Program-made: the position numbers and the translations under genes
The notes under the pieces: generated by a model
What the model saw: only the letters and a program-made list of their open reading frames with translations
Databases searched by the model: none
Told to the model about the DNA's origin: nothing
In this document: positions 9,101 to 18,239 of the stretch, one piece after another
Position numbering within the stretch: the first letter of the stretch is position 1
How the letters are laid out: each line of letters opens with the position of its first letter
Origin: Pseudanabaena sp.
Lineage (GTDB): Bacteria > Cyanobacteriota > Cyanobacteriia > Pseudanabaenales > Pseudanabaenaceae
Assembly: GCA_003249015.1 (NCBI GenBank)
Contig: QBLS01000004.1
Location: forward strand, 124,001-188,000
DNA length: 64,000 nt
Reading direction: 5' to 3'

Positions 9101-9223
9101 ATCTAGACCAGAACCTAAATTTGTCTGCTGCAATTGACTAACCACTGCGTTTACCCATAGATCTTGCAATCTATAAGTATAGCTAGTAACCATACTTGAC
9201 TTATTTTGGGCTGATCGCGCCAA
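6119..9223 (-). CDS. putA: Bifunctional proline dehydrogenase / glutamate-semialdehyde dehydrogenase
   Basis: PutA oxidises proline to P5C with FAD, then the hydrolysed semialdehyde to glutamate with NAD+, channelling the intermediate between two active sites. The 1034-aa protein has an N-terminal helical region, a proline dehydrogenase barrel (about residues 190-480, with VRLVKGAYWDRE) and an aldehyde dehydrogenase domain (about 570-1010). The ALDH domain shows AEMGGKN with its Glu near residue 793 and GQKCSACSR with the catalytic Cys near 826. There is no N-terminal ribbon-helix-helix DNA-binding domain, so it is not the autoregulatory E. coli type. ATG at 9223 is used; a second ATG ten codons in (MVTSYTYRL) is a realistic alternative. 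The last codons are duplicated at 1705-1717. Confidence 0.95.
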   Translation of the reverse strand: MARSAQNKSSMVTSYTYRLQDLWVNAVVSQLQQTNLGSGLDVSKYEEKTQEIAKKILSGTEKSSLWAKLSQLKDDLRLDDKLMAWTMENEGLRVQLFRLIDCLPALQSKSEIASHMHEYLASNAVDVPALRGLLNFSTDNPNSLTATAAATALSTSVATLAKRYICGENLQEATKSIEKLRRDRFGFTMDLLGEAVISEVEAEGYLNRYISMMEDLSAKAKNWGLIDQIDKADNEQLRRVQVSVKLSAFYSQFDPLDPVKTTEKVSEPARILLRKAKELGCGIHFDMEQYEFKTLTLQILKQVLMEPEFRDRTDVGVTIQGYLRDSENDLWDLVQWAKERGKPVTVRLVKGAYWDRETIRSYQQGWSIPVFSDKVSTDANYERLIQILLENHQYLYAAIGSHNARSLAKAIAIVQTLNIPSRAFEAQCLYGMGEKFAKAIADMGYRVRVYCPFGDLIPGMSYLIRRLLENTANSSFLRISGESSDISKLIAAPIKTDRDLNHSGAPVQNIFDGFVNASDRDYAIKQERESAQTALQQVRDQFAKVYQPIINGQPVQTENYVESVNPANSSQVVGKIGLASIEQAEQAVQVAKNAFPAWKALSAKKRGDILRKAADIMEERREELTAWICWEVAKPIREGDGEVSEAIDFCRYYAKEMERLEAGEQRNIPGEDNTYIYQPRGVVVVISPWNFPLAIALGMSVAALAAGNTVILKPAEQSSVIGAKIAEVLQAAGLPAGVFTYLPAKGSTVGSHLVKHSDVHLIAFTGSQQVGCQIVTEASILRPKQKHMKRVIAEMGGKNGIIIDESADLDQAVVGVMNSTFGFAGQKCSACSRAIVLAPVYDNFMERLVEATRSLKVGEAHLPDTKFSAVIDGAAQKNILNYIAKGKETAKLAFEGEVPNHGFYVPPTIFSDVEPNSAIAQEEIFGPVLAVIKAKSFDEAMAIANDTDFALTGGLYSRTPSHIERTYREFEVGNLYINRGITGALVDRHPFGGFKLSGIGSKAGGRDYLLQFLEPRSITENTQRQGFAPLDGIE

Positions 9224-9750
9224 ATTTAAACATTTAGGGGCTTCAGTTAGCGCTATTCATAGATTTACAGCGATCGCGATCGCTGAAATTTCAGTCCCAA
9301 TTGTAAGCAAGCCATGACAAAAAGCAAGGAGTGGCGGTGTGATGCGCTGCCATCTCTACCGCGAGGCGTGACGAAGCCTTGCTTTACGATTTCTTGACGA
9401 ATACAAATTTAGGTTTTTCAACGCCAACGGCGCTGAAAACTCCCTATTGAGGTTTTGAGTAGTGTGGAGAAATTTTGGGAAGCGGCGCGAAGTAACGTTC
9501 ACCAAGATTTCTCTGGGCTTTAATTAAGTGCAAAGCGCTGTATAGCAAAGCAAGAGTTAGCTAATACAAATCAAAACCCTAGAAGATGAGAGGCGGCGCT
9601 TCGCGCCGCCTCTCATCTTCTGGTTTTATGTCCTAAGCAAACCTTGCTTTGCTATAAAAGCTAAAGAAATAATTCTATGTATAAATTTGTCCGAAAATAT
9701 GGCAGATTAAGGGATTGGAATCAGAAATATATACACGAAGTTAAACTTAA
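9224..9750. other. Gene-free divergent region between putA and the oxidoreductase gene
   Basis: About 530 bp with no credible ORF. It should hold both divergent promoters. It contains an overlapping HIP1 pair near 9271, a short imperfect hairpin around 9413-9440 (TTTTTCA, CGCC / GGCG, TGAAAA), fragments of the CGGCGCGAAG core word near 9484, and the 116-bp inverted-repeat element at 9541-9656. Confidence 0.6.
9541..9656. repeat. 116-bp MITE-like element, family 2 (copy 1)
   Basis: Terminal inverted repeats are 14 bp and perfect (TATAGCAAAGCAAG / CTTGCTTTGCTATA). The centre is a 17-bp-arm palindrome (9581-9621) closed by the cap GCTTCGC at 9598-9604, followed by GGTTTTATGTCCTAAGCAA. The same layout and exact length recur at 37074-37189; a right-truncated copy is at 23250-23334. 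Confidence 0.75.
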
Positions 9751-10728
9751 ATGACATTAAAAGTGGGAATTTTAGGGTTTGGTGGACTGGGGCAAGCTGC
9801 CGCAAAACTGCTCAGTACCAAGCAAGAAATGCAGCTAGTTGTAGCCGCAGACAAAGAAGGTTTTGCCTATGATGCAAACGGGCTGAATGCTCTCGAAGCG
9901 ATCGCTGCTTATCAGGAGCAAGGCTCCCTTGGCTATCTTAAAAACTCTGGTCAACTCACTCAAAACAGCATCGCCGAGGCGATCTCCAAGGATGTCGATG
10001 GCTACTTCTTGGCTTTACCCAACCTGCCCAATACCTTTATGGCAAGCGTCGCCAAACAATTTATTGCTTCAGGCTGGCAGGGTGTGTTGGTGGATGCGAT
10101 TAAGCGCACCAGTGCCGTGGAACAAATGATCGCCCTATCCCCTGAACTCGAAGCCGCAGGAATTACCTATATGTCGGGTTGTGGTGCAACTCCAGGACTA
10201 TTGACCGCTGCCGCCGCGATCGCTGCCCAGAGCTTTGCCGAAGTTCACAAGGTCGAGATTACCTTTGGAGTGGGTATTGCCAACTGGAATGCCTATCGCG
10301 CCACCATCCGCGAAGATATCGCCCATATGTCTGGCTACAGCGTCGATATCGCGCAGGCAATGTCCGATGCCGAAGTAGAAGCTTTATTAGAAAAGACTAA
10401 TGGATTGATCTCTTTGGAAAATATGGAACACGCCGATGACATCATGCTAGAGCGCATGGGCATTTGCGATCGCGATCGCGTTACTGTCGGCGGAGTTGTC
10501 GATACTCGCAACCCCAAAAAGCCCCTCAGCACCAATATGAAGCTGACAGGACGTACCTTTGAGGGCAAAATTTCCACGCATACTTTTACACTTGGCGATG
10601 AGACTAGCATGGCTGCCAATGTTTGCGGGACAGCTTTCGGCTATCTCAAAGCTGGCAAGCAATTTCACCAACGCCGTATTTACGGCTTGATGACTGCTGC
10701 TGAAGTGATGCCTGCCTTTGTACGCTAG
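9751..10728 (+). CDS. Saccharopine dehydrogenase-like oxidoreductase
   Basis: A 325-aa NAD(P)-dependent oxidoreductase of a type common in cyanobacteria and annotated as saccharopine-dehydrogenase-like. The N-terminus is a Rossmann fold ([18 protein letters not shown], residues 4-21). A Gly-rich element ([15 protein letters not shown]) follows near residue 145, and the C-terminal half is the alpha/beta substrate domain. Real saccharopine metabolism is not established in cyanobacteria, so the substrate is unknown. The gene is divergent from putA; a link to amino-acid catabolism would be inference only. The ATG at 9751 fits the Rossmann start exactly. Confidence 0.75.
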   Translation: MTLKVGILGFGGLGQAAAKLLSTKQEMQLVVAADKEGFAYDANGLNALEAIAAYQEQGSLGYLKNSGQLTQNSIAEAISKDVDGYFLALPNLPNTFMASVAKQFIASGWQGVLVDAIKRTSAVEQMIALSPELEAAGITYMSGCGATPGLLTAAAAIAAQSFAEVHKVEITFGVGIANWNAYRATIREDIAHMSGYSVDIAQAMSDAEVEALLEKTNGLISLENMEHADDIMLERMGICDRDRVTVGGVVDTRNPKKPLSTNMKLTGRTFEGKISTHTFTLGDETSMAANVCGTAFGYLKAGKQFHQRRIYGLMTAAEVMPAFVR

Positions 10729-10759
10729 TACTGATCAAGCGCTTTGCGCTTAATTAATT

Positions 10760-10912
10760 ACTGATGTTACGTGGAATGAAGATTGCCCTCACCCCCCAGC
10801 CCCCTCTCCCAGAGAGGAGAGGGGGAGAAAAACCCAGAAAATTCTTGTTCCCCTCGCCCTTTGGGAGAGGGGCTAGGGGTGAGGGTCTTAGAAACTTCCA
10901 CGTAACATCAGT
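10760..10912. repeat. 153-bp MITE-like element with 17-bp perfect terminal inverted repeats
   Basis: Ends are ACTGATGTTACGTGGAA (10760-10776) and its exact complement (10896-10912). The inside is the C-rich/G-rich inverted pair widespread in cyanobacterial genomes (CCCTCACCCC / GGGGTGAGGG). It is flanked by TTA on both sides (..AATTA and TTAATT..), a possible TTA target duplication. Confidence 0.75.
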
Positions 10913-10942
10913 TAATTAGCGGCGCGAAGCGCCGCTAATTAA
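10912..10942. terminator. Bidirectional hairpin, cap GCGAAGC
   Basis: 12-bp perfect arms (TTAATTAGCGGC) around the cap at 10924-10930. It sits directly against the stop of the minus-strand cheW gene (10943) and beyond the plus-strand oxidoreductase, so it can serve both. Confidence 0.6.
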
Positions 10943-11455
10943 TTATTGGGAGGATATCATTCTGTTGACAAAAAGATTATTGTCGATCGCAAATAGGGAG
11001 GGCGCATCTTGAGATGGAAGTGTCATGTAATTAATGTAATCAACTTTCCAGTTTTGGCTATAGGTTAGCGGTAAAGGAACTAATTGATTTTGGGTGATTT
11101 TTTGCAGTGCTGGCTGAGAGTTGCTCAACACACCCACCAATTTGTCTGTATCACTACGAACTACGATTAGAGATGGCTTTGAAGGGATAACCGCGCCATT
11201 AGCAATAAGCTGAGGGATTTTGCCAGATTGGTTTTTACTTTGACCAAATAATAGTTTCCCAAGGTCAACAATCACTACCTTCTGCCCAGCGAAGGTCAAT
11301 TGAGGAATGTGCTTTTCTAGGGGAATTACGCGATAGATCGCATCTATTGGCAAAATAAACCAAGCGAGACGTAAGCGGAATGCAATATATTGCTTTTCTG
11401 TGTCAGATTTAAATTCTGATAGTCGTTGCGATCGCAGAGAGGAGATAGCTGGCAT
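10943..11455 (-). CDS. CheW-like adaptor, last gene of the Pix/Pil chemotaxis operon
   Basis: A 170-aa single CheW domain, the scaffold that couples a chemoreceptor to a CheA kinase. Visible features are the first beta strands (YIAFRLRLAWFILPIDAIYRVIPL), the central GQKVVIVDLGKLLFG and a later strand (PSLIVVRSDTDKLVGVLS), all positioned as in CheW. It lies 57 bp after the cheA-like gene on the same strand, separated by a capped hairpin. This is a second CheW in the operon, besides the one at 16722-17222. Whether it serves the same receptor is unknown. Confidence 0.8.
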   Translation of the reverse strand: MPAISSLRSQRLSEFKSDTEKQYIAFRLRLAWFILPIDAIYRVIPLEKHIPQLTFAGQKVVIVDLGKLLFGQSKNQSGKIPQLIANGAVIPSKPSLIVVRSDTDKLVGVLSNSQPALQKITQNQLVPLPLTYSQNWKVDYINYMTLPSQDAPSLFAIDNNLFVNRMISSQ

Positions 11456-11484
11456 AGTTTAATCACTGGTTATTGGATTTTCTC

Positions 11485-11519
11485 AGGCTAAGGTTTGCGC
11501 GAAGCGCAAACCTTAGCCT
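11485..11519. terminator. Hairpin spanning the cheA stop, cap GCGAAGC
   Basis: 14-bp perfect arms around 11499-11505. The right arm contains the last two codons and the stop of the cheA-like gene, so part of the palindrome is coding. Confidence 0.6.
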
Positions 11520-14323
11520 TTAGGTTGGGATACAAGTTCAGATAATGTTTGTAAAAGTTCGTTGTCTTTAAAAGGCTTGGCAAAGTATGCGGAAGCCCCC
11601 AGACGGATTGCTAAATCGCGATGTTTTGAGCCACTTCGAGAAGTGAGCATGACTACAGGAATATCTTTACAAATAGCATCGTTGCGAGACTGTGCTAAAA
11701 AGCCGAATCCATCGAGTCTGGGCATTTCGATATCACAGATCACCGCACTAACTCTAGACTTTTCCGAGAGTGTTTGCAGCTTCTTCAATTTCTCCATCGC
11801 TTCCATGCCATCCTTAGCCTGTTCCACTCGATAACCAGACTTTTCTAAAGTCATTGCCAAAAATCTCCGCACGTTAATAGAATCATCAACGACCAACACC
11901 GTGACTCGGCGATCGCTACGCTCGGAGGGCAAGGTCAGGCTCTTACTGGGTATTTCGTTGATTTTGGAAACTGCCCAAGTCAGCAGCCCATCAATATCCA
12001 CTAGTGGCACTAGCTTCCCACCACCCAAGATGGCGCAACCCATAAATCCCACAGGCATCGGAATTAGGCTCTGGACATCGCGAATGGTGACTTCCTGTTC
12101 ACCCCAGTAGCGATCAACTTGTAGACCAAAGGGAGCGTTATTTTGAGCCACAATCAGTAGCAAAGGTTCATCGACGGTCGGACGATTTTCAGTTTCCGAT
12201 TGGAACTGAGGACGGGCAAACCGTAGGCGATCACCTAGCTTTAAAACGGGTACAGAATAACCTTCCCAATCGATTACTTCTTGATTAGCGATTGTATGAA
12301 TAGAAATATCTCGATTGAGGAGTATTTCTTCAACGGCACTGGTGGGAATTGCCATTTGTAAGCCATTTACTTCAAATATCAAAACCCGTGCGATTGACAG
12401 AGAGACTGGCACAGTGAGGATAAAGCTAGTTCCCTTTCCTAACTCTGTTTCTATACGAACACTACCGCCAATTAGATCTAGGTTAGAGCGCACCACATCT
12501 AAACCCACGCCCCGTCCTGACAAGTCAGTAACATAGTCGGCTGTGCTGAACCCTGGCTCAAAGATTAAATCGAGCAGTTCTTCTTTATCTGACTGACGGA
12601 GTTCCTCTTCACTGAGTCCCATCTGCAAGGCGCGATCGCGTAATTTTGCAAAATTAATGCCATTGCCATCGTCACTGATCGTGATTATGGTCTGGTTGCC
12701 CCGATAGCCAGCCGCAATTTCGATCTTTCCTTGAGGCGACTTGCCCGCAGCAATACGCGCTGCGGGAGTCTCAATACCGTGATCAAAGGCATTGCGAAGT
12801 AAGTGCAGTAATGGATCTTCTAATGTTTCTAAAACCGATCGCTCGACGAGGGTAGAGCTACCTCGCATTACTAGATCAACCTGTTTATTGTGAGTTAGGG
12901 AGAGATCACGCAGTAATCGAGGAAACCTGCCGAGTACTTCACTGAGCATTTTCATGCGGGCTTGTTCAAGGGCTGCTTGCATTTGCCGCGAGGCACGTCC
13001 TAGTTCGCGTTCTACGCCTTCAGTATCGGTCAAGGCTGTTTCCAAATCGCTAGAAACCTCCTGCAACTGCACCACGCTGTCCATAATTTCCCGTGAAAGT
13101 ACGTGCAGCTCACTGTAACGATCCATTTCCAAAAGGTCAAAGCGGCTAGTATCAGGCAGAAATGAGTTACTAGCAATATTTGCAGGGCTTAATTTGCTTT
13201 GCCCAATAGCCACAGTGGGAATAAACACCTCAGAAGAAGTAGCCACTCGATCATAGACTTCCCGAAGCTGGGCATTAGACTGTTCTAGTCCATGCATTCT
13301 GTTGTTTAAAAGCTGCACTAGGTCGCGCATTCTTTTTAGTTGCAGTTTCAATCCGCTCCGTTCTGCATTTAGTTCTCCAAAGCGATCGCTTAAAGCTTCT
13401 AGTTGACGAATGGGAATCCGAATTGTGGACTCAGCGCTAGTTTCCTCAGCAATCTTTACGCTTGAATCGACAACGATATTTACTTCTTTTACTCCTATAT
13501 CTTCTTGCCAATTATTTAATGGCAGAACGCTCTCAGATACCTCAAAATGATCGGGAAGTAATTGAAATTGGCTAACCAAAACTAATGCTTGCGATCGCCG
13601 CCATACATCAAGGGCGGCTGTGGTTACTTGCAAGACATCAGCCTGTGGATCAGCGAGGGCTTGATTAATCTCTTGGCATAGAGTGGTAAAGGCTGGCAAT
13701 TCTAACATCTCTCCCAAGCAGCCAAATTCTTGACTGGTCAGTTCAAACTCCTCTCGCAGTACTTTGGAGTTAGGATCAGCGATTACTTCGGCGAGTCGAT
13801 TGAGACAAGCATCAACTTCTGTCGAAAACATCAAGACTCGCATATCCTGCCCCGCTTCCTCAGAGAGCAGACTCGCCTCCTGCTGCGCCGATAGATCTCC
13901 TAAGATCTCATGCAATTGGTTGAAAGGTGGATGGATATACTCCTCCAACCATTGATCCTCAGGATTATTGCGCTGCTTATGGATATTGGCGACCTTATTC
14001 ATGCCATCGATCGCCCCTAAAAATAGGCTTTCCACTTCCGAAGCGATCGCAGTTTGTTGATTAACCTGCAAAATTTTAATAAAATCTTCTAATCGATGCG
14101 CCATTTCACTTAAGGAATGAAAGCCCATCATCCCTGCGCCGCCTTTCATGGAGTGGGCAGCCCGTAAAATCTTATCAATCGCCGATTTTTGTAAACCGCG
14201 ATCGCTTAATCCCAATAATTCTGATTCAATATCCGCCAAAAAGTCCCTAGCCTCATCAAGAAACAGCAATCGCACATCCCATTCGCGATCGCTCAAAGTA
14301 TCTGCTGATATATTGGCTGCCAT
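11513..14323 (-). CDS. pixL: CheA-type hybrid histidine kinase (PixL-like)
   Basis: The central kinase of a phototaxis or twitching-type chemotaxis array, which phosphorylates CheY-like regulators. The 936-aa chain has an N-terminal HPt domain (LRAAHSMKGGAGMMG, phospho-His57), a long linker with coiled-coil segments (about 300-480), the ATPase core (N box HLLRNAFDHGIE, G1 SDDGNGI, G2 GRGVGLDVV), a CheW-like domain (about 640-790) and a C-terminal receiver (VVDDSINVRR; Asp864 in CDIEMPRLDG; Lys in YFAKPF). The architecture matches PixL/PilL-type CheA of cyanobacteria. It is preceded by the receptor gene (65-bp gap with hairpin) and followed by a CheW. The symbol is by cluster synteny. Confidence 0.9.
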   Translation of the reverse strand: MAANISADTLSDREWDVRLLFLDEARDFLADIESELLGLSDRGLQKSAIDKILRAAHSMKGGAGMMGFHSLSEMAHRLEDFIKILQVNQQTAIASEVESLFLGAIDGMNKVANIHKQRNNPEDQWLEEYIHPPFNQLHEILGDLSAQQEASLLSEEAGQDMRVLMFSTEVDACLNRLAEVIADPNSKVLREEFELTSQEFGCLGEMLELPAFTTLCQEINQALADPQADVLQVTTAALDVWRRSQALVLVSQFQLLPDHFEVSESVLPLNNWQEDIGVKEVNIVVDSSVKIAEETSAESTIRIPIRQLEALSDRFGELNAERSGLKLQLKRMRDLVQLLNNRMHGLEQSNAQLREVYDRVATSSEVFIPTVAIGQSKLSPANIASNSFLPDTSRFDLLEMDRYSELHVLSREIMDSVVQLQEVSSDLETALTDTEGVERELGRASRQMQAALEQARMKMLSEVLGRFPRLLRDLSLTHNKQVDLVMRGSSTLVERSVLETLEDPLLHLLRNAFDHGIETPAARIAAGKSPQGKIEIAAGYRGNQTIITISDDGNGINFAKLRDRALQMGLSEEELRQSDKEELLDLIFEPGFSTADYVTDLSGRGVGLDVVRSNLDLIGGSVRIETELGKGTSFILTVPVSLSIARVLIFEVNGLQMAIPTSAVEEILLNRDISIHTIANQEVIDWEGYSVPVLKLGDRLRFARPQFQSETENRPTVDEPLLLIVAQNNAPFGLQVDRYWGEQEVTIRDVQSLIPMPVGFMGCAILGGGKLVPLVDIDGLLTWAVSKINEIPSKSLTLPSERSDRRVTVLVVDDSINVRRFLAMTLEKSGYRVEQAKDGMEAMEKLKKLQTLSEKSRVSAVICDIEMPRLDGFGFLAQSRNDAICKDIPVVMLTSRSGSKHRDLAIRLGASAYFAKPFKDNELLQTLSELVSQPKG

Positions 14324-14353
14324 ATCGACCTCAAAATTAAATTTTCTATTTGT

Positions 14354-14388
14354 TTAATTAAGTCTGTGCTTTGCACAGACTTAATTAA
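14354..14388. terminator. Hairpin between receptor and cheA genes, cap GCTTTGC
   Basis: 14-bp perfect arms (TTAATTAAGTCTGT) around 14368-14374, ending at the base before the receptor stop codon (14389). It lacks a T-tract and sits inside an operon, so it could be an attenuator or an mRNA stabiliser rather than a full stop. Confidence 0.5.
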
Positions 14389-16668
14389 TTACGCAGCTTC
14401 AACCTTAAATGTCTCCACTGAGGCCTGTAACTTACTAGCTACGTTAGCGGTTTCTTGGAGGGCGATCGCTACTTCCCGAGAGGTTTCCGAAGACTTCTGC
14501 GATTGGCTAGAGATACTTTCCATAACCGATTTCACCGACTGCGAAGTTTGTACCTGCGAAGTCGTTGCCAAAGAAATACCTTGGAACAACTCGTTTACCT
14601 TACGGGCTACTTCCACAATCTGACTCAAGCTCTTCCGCGCTTCTTCCACCTTATTAGTACCCTCAACCACCTGCAAAGTACTAGCTTCCATCGATTCCAC
14701 CACTTCACTGGTTTCCTGTTGGATGCTTTCCACGATGCGAGCGATATCTTTAGTAGCAGTCGCTGACTGCGCCGCCAGTGAGCCGACTTCTTCCGCAACC
14801 ACCGCAAAACCTCGTCCTTCTTCCCCTGCGCGAGCTGCCTCAATACTGGCATTTACTGCCAACATATTTGTCTTTAGCGCAATCTGGTCAATCAGAACTA
14901 CAACCTTAGAAATCTGCTGCGAAGCTTCCCCAAGACGTTTTACTTTTTTGGCAGTTTCTGAAACAGTTTGACGGAGCTGCAAGATACTGTCTGCCGATTG
15001 CTCGATCGCGATGCTACCTACTTCAGCCGTAGCCGCCGCTTCGTTGGAAGCATCGGCAGCTTCTTGAGCGCTACTTGCCACCTGTTGAATCGATTCGGTC
15101 ATATTCTCGACCGACTGTAATGCTTCTTCAAGCTGTTCTGTTTGTAAACTTGCATCTTTAGCAAGATTACGAATTGAATCGTTGTTAGTGCTAACCGATG
15201 TGCTAACTTGCAAGGCTGCCTGCTTTACCTGAGTTACGATGTCTCTCAAACTCTCCACAATTGCATTAAAGAAGTCGGCAACAATTCCAATTTCACCCTC
15301 TGATATCTGAGCGCGAACTGTTAAGTCTCCATTTGCCGCACCTTCAACGTCAGATAGCAATGTAATCAACTCACGCTGAATCGATTCACTCCGTTGACGT
15401 TCCTTGTCAGCCATGATTCTAGACTGTTGAGTTTGTTCTTCTTGTAACGCGATAAATTCTTGCAACTGCCCAGCCATTGAGTTGATGTTATCTCCCAATT
15501 GCGCTAGTTCATCTTGACCTTTTACGGTGAGCCGTGTGTCAAGATTTCCCTTACCTAACTCGACTACTGCGTCTGTAGCTTCGATGATGGGGCGAGTAGC
15601 GCGGCGGGCGATTAAGATCGCCAATAACGCTCCTAATATACTGATAGTCCCAGTTGCAGCCACCAAGATCACCAAAAGTTGTTGCAATGGTCTATTCGCA
15701 ATGTCAGCATCCACCTCAATGACTGTATCCCAATTCAGATCTGGCAGTCCCTCTAGCTTAGGTAGAGGGGCATAACCAGCAAATGATTCTTTACTAGATA
15801 ACAAATCAATTGTTCTTGATGCACTTGATTCTCTCTTAGCAATTAGAGAATCCAATCCAGGGAAATCATTTTTTAAGTCACGACCAATACGATCTTTTTC
15901 AAGAGTTGCAAAAAACTTACCGCTAGAGTCAGCCAAGTGAAACTGATCGCCATTTTCACCGAAATCCTTAAGAATATCTTGAAGCGCAGTAATTTGTACC
16001 CGTGAACGTACTACGGCAATTGTTTTTCCCGTAGCATCCTTAATCGGAGCTGCGGTGAAAAGACTTACCTTCTTGGTGACAACAGATGCTTCAGGTTGAC
16101 TAATGAATGGCTTGTCGGTGCTAAGCACTGTCTGAAAGTAGGGACGATTAGCAATATTAGCTGGTGCTGGCTCTAAGCTAGCATCAACTATCAAAGATCC
16201 ATCTAACCTATATACTGCGATACTGTCATAAACATTAGAACTTTTAAGAAAAGTATCTAAACTTGCTTTCTGATCAGCGATTGATAATAGTTTGGAATTG
16301 GTCAAGAACGGGAGTTCAGAGAGTACTTGAATATCGCCAAAGCGTTCCTGCATAAAGTAGGCAACCCGAAAAGCCATGCTCTTAGTACTTGAAGTTTTGG
16401 CTTGCTTGGATAGGTCAAAGATATTTTGTCCAACGTAATAGTAGGTAAATCCACCGATCGCGATCAGTGGAACAGCAATTGCTATCAATGAAATTGTAGT
16501 AGCCTTGGTTCGTAAACCTAAAGATTGCCACCATGTCACGATGGATTTATCTTTAGTCGAACGAGTTCTGAAGCTGTTAGCTCCTGTTGGAGGGTTTGTA
16601 TTTTGAGAAGGCTCTTTGCTGTCGATTGTCTCAGGGCTATCAATGCGAGAAGGTGATTCAAGAACCAT
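14389..16668 (-). CDS. Methyl-accepting chemotaxis receptor with periplasmic Cache domain (PixJ position)
   Basis: A 759-aa transmembrane receptor signalling to the downstream CheA. Order: cytoplasmic N-tail of about 50 residues, TM1 ([21 protein letters not shown], about 58-78), a double-Cache-type sensor (about 85-330), TM2 ([22 protein letters not shown]), HAMP, and the cytoplasmic signalling coiled coil with the hairpin tip near [17 protein letters not shown]. The sensor is Cache, not the phytochrome-like GAF of Synechocystis PixJ1, so a small ligand rather than light may be sensed. It occupies the pixJ position between cheW and cheA. The ligand cannot be inferred. Confidence 0.9.
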   Translation of the reverse strand: MVLESPSRIDSPETIDSKEPSQNTNPPTGANSFRTRSTKDKSIVTWWQSLGLRTKATTISLIAIAVPLIAIGGFTYYYVGQNIFDLSKQAKTSSTKSMAFRVAYFMQERFGDIQVLSELPFLTNSKLLSIADQKASLDTFLKSSNVYDSIAVYRLDGSLIVDASLEPAPANIANRPYFQTVLSTDKPFISQPEASVVTKKVSLFTAAPIKDATGKTIAVVRSRVQITALQDILKDFGENGDQFHLADSSGKFFATLEKDRIGRDLKNDFPGLDSLIAKRESSASRTIDLLSSKESFAGYAPLPKLEGLPDLNWDTVIEVDADIANRPLQQLLVILVAATGTISILGALLAILIARRATRPIIEATDAVVELGKGNLDTRLTVKGQDELAQLGDNINSMAGQLQEFIALQEEQTQQSRIMADKERQRSESIQRELITLLSDVEGAANGDLTVRAQISEGEIGIVADFFNAIVESLRDIVTQVKQAALQVSTSVSTNNDSIRNLAKDASLQTEQLEEALQSVENMTESIQQVASSAQEAADASNEAAATAEVGSIAIEQSADSILQLRQTVSETAKKVKRLGEASQQISKVVVLIDQIALKTNMLAVNASIEAARAGEEGRGFAVVAEEVGSLAAQSATATKDIARIVESIQQETSEVVESMEASTLQVVEGTNKVEEARKSLSQIVEVARKVNELFQGISLATTSQVQTSQSVKSVMESISSQSQKSSETSREVAIALQETANVASKLQASVETFKVEAA

Positions 16669-16721
16669 GACTTTAACCTCAATTTAATTTGATTATTTAC
16701 AGAACTGACCTGTTTATTCGC

Positions 16722-17222
16722 TTACACGCTAAAACTGAATCTAGCGATAGCCTCAACATCTAACACGTACACTTTTTCTTGATCGATTTCCTCCTCAACC
16801 AAACCTTGCAAAAATGGCGTGATTGCGGATGGCAACTCTCGACCTACAGGCGATCGAATTTCCGCATCAATGATCCTCTTCACGCGCCCAATTCGATAAA
16901 CCCCCAATCCCAGAAACATATTGGCAATCTGTAAAACTGCGATGTGAGTTTCGATTACTGTCGAGTCTATAGGTGCAAACCCAAGCAGTTGCGGTAAATC
17001 TAGCACCCAAAAGACACTACTGCGATGTTCTATCAATCCCATCAAGCAAGGATGAACATTAGGCATTTGGGTAAAGTGATCGGCGGCAAGGGTCAAAGTC
17101 TCGCGAACGTAACTTAGCTTTAGAGCCACTGTCACATTTGGCTCCAACTGCAAACTCAAATAGGGAAAGCCAACAACTGTCTGAGAGCTTTCTTGGTATA
17201 GCTCCACCTGTAGACTATTCAT
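16722..17222 (-). CDS. pixI: CheW-like adaptor (PixI-like)
   Basis: A 166-aa CheW-domain protein between the second CheY and the receptor genes, the position of pixI in the Synechocystis pix cluster. It couples the receptor to the kinase. Readable CheW features are the start region (YLSLQLEPNVTVALKLSYVRETL), VFWVLDLPQLLG, and the later AVLQIANMFLGLGVYRIGRVKRI. The ATG at 17222 is one base after the CheY stop (17224), so coupling is tight. Confidence 0.82.
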   Translation of the reverse strand: MNSLQVELYQESSQTVVGFPYLSLQLEPNVTVALKLSYVRETLTLAADHFTQMPNVHPCLMGLIEHRSSVFWVLDLPQLLGFAPIDSTVIETHIAVLQIANMFLGLGVYRIGRVKRIIDAEIRSPVGRELPSAITPFLQGLVEEEIDQEKVYVLDVEAIARFSFSV

Positions 17223-17223
17223 C

Positions 17224-17589
17224 TCAACCTCTCACATTTAGCGATCGCACCGCTTGCAAAATGTCGTCTTTACTAAAAGGCTTAGTGAGATATACATCTA
17301 CACCTTGCTTCATTCCCCAGAGACGATCAAGTTCCTGATTTTTAGAAGTGCAGGCAATGACAGGAACTTTATTGATAGATGATTTTTTGACGGCTCGACA
17401 TAACTCTAAACCACTTATTCCTGGCATTACTAAGTCCGTGATCACTACATTAGGGTTAGTCGCGACAAACTTTGCCAACCCCTCACTGCCATTGTTAGCA
17501 CTCACTACGGAGTAACCGCCCTGACGCAGATACTCACAGATTAACTCTCGCTCGGAGGTAGTATCTTCAACAACTAATATGGTAATCAA
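17224..17589 (-). CDS. CheY-like response regulator
   Basis: A 121-aa stand-alone receiver domain. Acidic pocket VVEDTTSE, phospho-Asp in VVITDLVMPG, Thr in IACTSK and Lys in YLTKPFS are all present. No output domain, so it should act by protein contact, probably on the type IV pilus machinery. It is closely related to the neighbouring receiver at 17662-18021 (both share the ITDLVMPG, LWGMKQG and TKPF words), so the pair looks like a tandem duplication. Which one corresponds to PixH is not decidable here. Confidence 0.88.
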   Translation of the reverse strand: MITILVVEDTTSERELICEYLRQGGYSVVSANNGSEGLAKFVATNPNVVITDLVMPGISGLELCRAVKKSSINKVPVIACTSKNQELDRLWGMKQGVDVYLTKPFSKDDILQAVRSLNVRG

Positions 17590-17661
17590 TCTCTTAAATC
17601 CTCATAATCCTTATAATTTTAGACTGCGGCTTGTAAAACTTGTGCTTTACAGATGTATTTC

Positions 17662-18021
17662 TTAGGCGACCGAACGTATAGCTCGCAAAATATCTTCTCG
17701 TGTAAATGGTTTGGTTATATAAACATTAATTCCCTGTTTCATCCCCCATAATCTATCTAATTCCTGATCTTTCGATGTACAAGCCACGATCGGCACATCC
17801 TTTGTCTCGGCATTCTTTTTCAGGCTCCGACATAGCTCTAAACCGCTCATTCCTGGCATAACTAAGTCCGTGATTACGACATCAGGTTTGCGATTTTCAA
17901 TTTTTTTCAGAGCTTCTTGACCATTGTTGGCGGTGATGACTGTGTAACCACCTTCAGTTAAATAACTGGTAATCAAATCTTGCTCGGACGTTGTATCTTC
18001 TACTACAAGAATAGTTGTCAT
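17662..18021 (-). CDS. pixH: CheY-like response regulator (PixH-like)
   Basis: A 119-aa stand-alone receiver with a complete active site (VVEDTTSEQD; Asp in VVITDLVMPGMSG; Thr in VACTSKDQ; Lys in YITKPF). It follows the PatA-like pixG-type gene, the normal position of pixH, and is followed 72 bp later by a second, similar receiver. Likely phosphorylated by the CheA at 11513-14323 and acting on pilus extension or retraction; this is from the family, not from the sequence. Confidence 0.85.
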   Translation of the reverse strand: MTTILVVEDTTSEQDLITSYLTEGGYTVITANNGQEALKKIENRKPDVVITDLVMPGMSGLELCRSLKKNAETKDVPIVACTSKDQELDRLWGMKQGINVYITKPFTREDILRAIRSVA

Positions 18022-18239
18022 AAGTTTTTCTCTACTTAATTAATCCTGACTCTATTAACCCTTATTTTTTGACTAAAAGACTAGATAATCTCAATATTTC
18101 TAATAAAAACGCATTAGCACTCCTAGATTTTTCCAAAGGATATATATAGTAACTCTGGATGATTTGTAAGAAGCTGCGCCCAACCAGCAAGTACAAATCG
18201 GCTTAGCAAAATTGAAGCCAGACAAATTAGCTAATAACC

